In this document: one piece after another, positions 60,740 to 64,000 of the stretch
Layout of the letters: every line of letters starts with the position of its first letter
Position numbering within the stretch: position 1 is the stretch's first letter
NCBI GenBank assembly: GCA_936450465.1
Contig: OW388299.1
Coordinates: forward strand, 37,831,548 to 37,895,547
Reading direction: 5' to 3'
Source: Gibbula magus
Taxonomy: Eukaryota > Mollusca > Gastropoda > Trochida > Trochidae
Length of the DNA stretch: 64,000 nt
Translations under genes and position numbers: made by a program
The notes under the pieces: model-generated
Database searches by the model: none
Seen by the model: the letters and a program-made list of their open reading frames with translations, nothing else
What the model was told of the DNA's origin: nothing

Positions 60740-61400
60740 ATTAATTGGCCGCCAAAACCTCTTAATGATCATAACTCTGTAACCATCAACTCGAATGTGA
60801 TATCTGGATAGGCTTGCCAAGTCTGCCATGACGTTTTCTTTCCTCTACCAGCAAACTGGAAGTTGTATCACGTCCTGTACATGAATGGATAAAAGGAAAA
60901 GCTAATGCACAATTGTCTCTAAACTCTTGATGAATAGCATTCACATTATATACTGTATAATTCTTGTCGTTTCCAATGGACAACCAAACGTTTTATCTTT
61001 GGTTGATTTGTTTCAGCTCAGGTAATACCCCAAGAAGAACCGCAAAATTATCTGTATTCATTTTGATGATAAGAATGCGCCTTGATTAAAGCATCCTTTT
61101 AATCAGACAAAATTGTTGATTCACGACCATTGGCAGACATTGTTCTCCCTAATGTTATGTGCACTTCTTTACCTACCTCAAATGTGCTTGTTTTGACACT
61201 ATCTGTTAGTACTTGTTTGTTGTTTGAGTCTTTGAAATTCTGTGGTAGTTTGTTTTGTTTGGACACATTGCGTCTAGATCCTTTGTCTCTTTTGTCTGTG
61301 GTTGCAGACTTGAGACTTTCTTGTAGTGATCCCATACAATGCCTATCCTTGAACTTCAGAAAGTTGCCTTGCTACCCAGGCTAGAAATGTGATACCACTG
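60740..61400 (-). pseudogene. decayed mobile-element-associated ORF (GCDTTS family)
   Basis: Two in-order minus-strand fragments are seen. 61335-61099 encodes SLKSATTDKRDKGSRRNVSK with KLPQNF downstream. 60983-60786 encodes GNDKNYTVYNVNAI, then LAFPFIHSCTGRDTTSSL. After a frameshift it continues KTSWQTWQAYPDIT to a stop near 60758. I know this arrangement (SLKxxTR-KRGKG, then FHAxTGCDTTS, then GKKTAW) from highly repeated uncharacterised ORFs in mollusc and cnidarian genomes. It has stops, a frameshift and missing sequence, and no complete gene. Confidence 0.6.
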
Positions 61401-62289
61401 TACTATCCAAAGGATGACACATTACCTCTTGGTCGTGAATGGACAATTGATGCTCCATCAAACACTTTAGCATCTACTTTAAGAGTATCCTGGAGATGTT
61501 CACGCAATCCAAAAGTTCAGATTTGCGAGTTCTAAGTCTGAAGTTTCCATGTTGTTACAAAGCTGGTGTTCATGGATGATTTTCGAAATTGAAAATTGTG
61601 TCCAATCAGCTTGGCGGAATTGGCATGCAATGAATATTTGAGCGAATAGGTTGTCATCATCTTTGCGATTAATGAATTGTTACTTTTCTTTGGTCTTCAC
61701 CTTACTGTGCTGTCTCTTAAAAAATAGTGCATGCTCTGGAACCTGCTTTGGTGTGGTAGGACAATGGTAATTTCGTTAAAATGACACTAAACGAGGTACA
61801 TCATTTGTTCAAAGAAGTTTTACAGAAGAAATGTGTTTCAAGTGGACTGTATCAGACTTATTAGTATATAGTACAATTCCGAGCAGTGAAAAAGGTACAT
61901 GTATACAGTAACATACAGTCATGACATTTTGGCTTAATAAGCTGAATGAGTGGAAGATATCCTGGGTAAGGCGCCAGAAACTTATATAAGCTGAATCTTC
62001 AATTAAGTCTTTAAAGAGGGTGGCCTAGTAAACCGACCAACGCAATATCTACATAATAATATGACGATAACGTTATTGTTGTAAATAATTGATTTCGGAA
62101 AGTAATATACACTTCCTTTTCCGAACAAATCAAGTATGTCAAGGAGCAGGAACAAGAGAATGACACTCACAACTGAACGCTTTGAAACTCTTTGGACAAA
62201 TATGGTTGTGCATAAGGTGGAAGTGGACAGCTGATTCATAATGATAAAACAGCTCAGTGATATTCACAGTTGTCGTGATGTGATCTTTG
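61401..62289. other. intergenic, nothing firm
   Basis: It is possibly further decayed sequence of the adjacent mobile ORF. No conserved domain was read on either strand. Confidence 0.4.
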
Positions 62290-62345
62290 CCCCCCAAAAC
62301 TGGGGATGGACACCCAGATCATAAAATTTAATAAAATTAGATAAA
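62290..62345 (+). repeat. single degenerate unit of the repeat at 63125
   Basis: CCCCAAAACTGGGGATGGAC and ACCCAGATCATAAAATTT follow the order CCCCAATAACC, AGGGATAGACACCAAGATCA, TCATATTT seen at 63300-63340. Confidence 0.5.
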
Positions 62346-62453
62346 TAGGGCCATTTACATAGCTAGTTTTTACACACAGATTGTATATTTGCAGAGAAAA
62401 ATCCGAGCCCACGGGATTTTGGATAGTACCAAAAGGAATAACATTATACAATT

Positions 62454-62586
62454 ATAGACTTCAGTTGAGGTGAATCAAATGGTTTATCGACCTCGGAACA
62501 GGTATGTTCACCGAGGCGATAGCCGAGGTGAACATATCTGTTTCGAGGTCGATAAACCATTTGATTCACCGATAACTGAAGTCAAT
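62454..62586. repeat. foldback hairpin, arms ~60 bp
   Basis: GACTTCAGTT, AGGTGAATCAAATGGTTTAT, CGACCTCGGAACAGGTATGT and TCACC are mirrored by GGTGAACATATCTGTTTCGA, GGTCGATAAACCATTTGATT and CACCGATAACTGAAGTC. The loop is CGAGGCGATAGCCGAGG-like. Confidence 0.85.
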
Positions 62587-62591
62587 AACTG

Positions 62592-62952
62592 TTTTATTAT
62601 ATGATCCATAAAAGTCTCAATTTTTTTCCGAAAATTCATTTTAAAATTTTTTATTTTTTTTTCAAAATTTTTTTTTCATAAAAAGTTTCTTTTTTTTATA
62701 ATTTTACTTGTAAACCTACAAAATAGATTTCGATTGAAAAGAAAAACTTTATTTTTTAATAACTTGATAGAATACAAAGCATTAATTAAACAGCGCTCCT
62801 CGCAGCTGTGATCTATTTTTAGCTCCAGGTCATTGGATTGTTATGTCGACCTCGCGTGACGTTTCCCGCGGTCAACATAACGTTTGATCATTGTCGATGA
62901 CCATCCGTCTCGGCCAATCAGAAAGCAGAACACTCGTCCATCATATAATAAT
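62592..62952. mobile_element. MITE with TTATTATATGAT ends
   Basis: TTTATTATATGATCC at the left is inverted against ATCATATAATAA at the right (about 62941-62952). Inside are a poly-T-rich tract (62620-62700) and CGGCCAATCAGAAAGCAGAA near the right end. It abuts the hairpin at 62454-62586, and the two may be one element. Terminal motifs match those at 25495-25751. Confidence 0.6.
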
Positions 62953-63114
62953 ACACAGGTATACAGGTGAGTATTGCGGAAGTGTTCAGGGTACACTCAG
63001 AGGATAGATCTAGACCCATATTTAATAAAATTAGACTGAAACGTAGGTCAAATGGCAGTGCCGTGTTGAACAAAGTTAGGTTTACTTGTGATTAAATGGT
63101 GTAATTTCATTTCT

Positions 63115-63420
63115 AATGGTCCCAGCTAGTGTTCCTTGCCCTCAAAAACGTTGAAATAGACATCCAGATCATCAAATTTGAGTGAATAGTAATGGACTTG
63201 TGGTCATTTGGAGATGTCAGCGGCCATTTTGACGCCATATTGGATTTCTGTGTTGTATTATAGACAAACATCATTTTTGAGGATCTTAATGTATTCGTTG
63301 TCCCCAATAACCTAGGGATAGACACCAAGATCATCATATTTGAGTTGATGGTTACAGAGTTATGATCATTAAGAGGTTTTGGTGGCCATCTTGGACGCCA
63401 TCTTGAAAAAAAAACACTTT
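63115..63420. repeat. two degenerate ~165-bp tandem units
   Basis: Both units contain TAGACA[TC]C[CA]AGATCATCA[AT], TTTGAGT and GGCCAT..TTG-ACGCCAT. The second unit shares 45 of 46 bases (GAGTTGATGGTTACAGAGTT onward) with the minus strand at about 60750-60795, tying this repeat to the decayed mobile ORF. Confidence 0.65.
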
Positions 63421-64000
63421 TCCGAGAGTCCAACTTTGGTAAACTTTTAGTATGTTATGAAGTACACTAAACCCTATACCAGAATCAGTTGAGAAACCTT
63501 TTGTAGCAATTTTTGGGGGGTTACACTGTATTTTGACCTGACTATATTGTCTACATTAAACGTCGCCTGCTATGCTCCATGGCCACTTACCGCATTCATT
63601 AAAAGGGTTCTAATTTGAACATCACTCGACTCGCCCGATTAATTACTTATAAACAGCTTTATAAAACACCGCCAAATTATAGCCGGCGGACGAAATGAAA
63701 AGGCTGATGTGGTCACGGTAGCGTATATGCCGTGTGTGACGTCAGACCCGGCGTTTCAGTAACCCTGTTAATCATATTTCAACGTGTTTTAGCAACTTTT
63801 AAACTGTTGTTACAAATCGTCATCCAAACTACCCAAATCTATTCTTCGATTACTCGATATAACTTGAATATCCAATTGCCCATTTCCTGTTGTTACAACG
63901 ATATGACTGCTTAATTGGAGCATGTACATGTGCTTTCGTAGGAGTTTAATTATGTTTAAGTCAATAAACCCCATTAGTTAGACATTATATTATATGAGTG
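63421..64000. other. window edge, no gene seen
   Basis: It includes a TGACGTCA palindrome at 63737-63744. No exon with protein similarity was read. Confidence 0.4.

Overview
The window is animal nuclear DNA. Three spliced, conserved animal genes with GT-AG introns can be read exon by exon, and they are separated and interrupted by AT-rich sequence packed with small transposon derivatives. No prokaryotic, organellar or viral gene is seen. The gene families are pan-metazoan. The repeat landscape (short interspersed elements with tRNA-like boxes and CTCACT/CCTCA tails, modular CCGTCC-headed elements, many palindromic MITEs) suggests a lophotrochozoan, most likely a mollusc. That placement is an inference; the species cannot be named from sequence alone.

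Layout. (1) About 217-11927, plus strand: the 3' two thirds of a NEDD4-family HECT ubiquitin ligase of the Su(dx)/ITCH/WWP1 group, with four WW domains, a complete HECT domain and the stop codon; the N-terminal C2 domain lies left of the window. (2) 11928-19851: intergenic, AT-rich, with several decayed MITEs. (3) 19852-36315, plus strand: a complete NEK11-type NIMA-related kinase gene of 15 exons (684 codons). All exon junctions keep phase, and one exon is only 30 nt. (4) 36316-48411: intergenic, holding two inverted copies of a Mutator-like MITE with 9-10 bp target duplications, other MITEs, and three minus-oriented modular repeat elements, two of them abutting. (5) 48412-56241, minus strand: a complete LSM14 (RAP55/Scd6) gene of eight core exons plus one extra 93-nt exon that looks like a tandem duplicate of part of its neighbour. 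(6) 56242-64000: the LSM14 promoter region, then a 33-bp minisatellite of about 3 kb split by an 845-bp palindromic insertion, a decayed mobile-element ORF, and further foldback elements.

The three genes are not an operon and share no obvious pathway. WWP/ITCH ligases ubiquitinate PPxY-containing substrates, NEK11 is a cell-cycle/DNA-damage kinase, and LSM14 is a P-body translational repressor. The most unusual signals are non-coding or structural: three unrelated repeat families sharing one architecture (GC-rich hairpin head, CCGTCC microsatellite, 145-170 bp tandem modules, inverted tail); exon duplications in LSM14 (probably usable) and NEK11 (decayed); a hAT-like element in an LSM14 intron keeping a zinc-finger-like fragment; and three perfect CRE palindromes in 39 bp inside the minisatellite insertion. 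Splice sites and exon phases were checked by hand; identities between repeats were judged by eye and not by alignment software.
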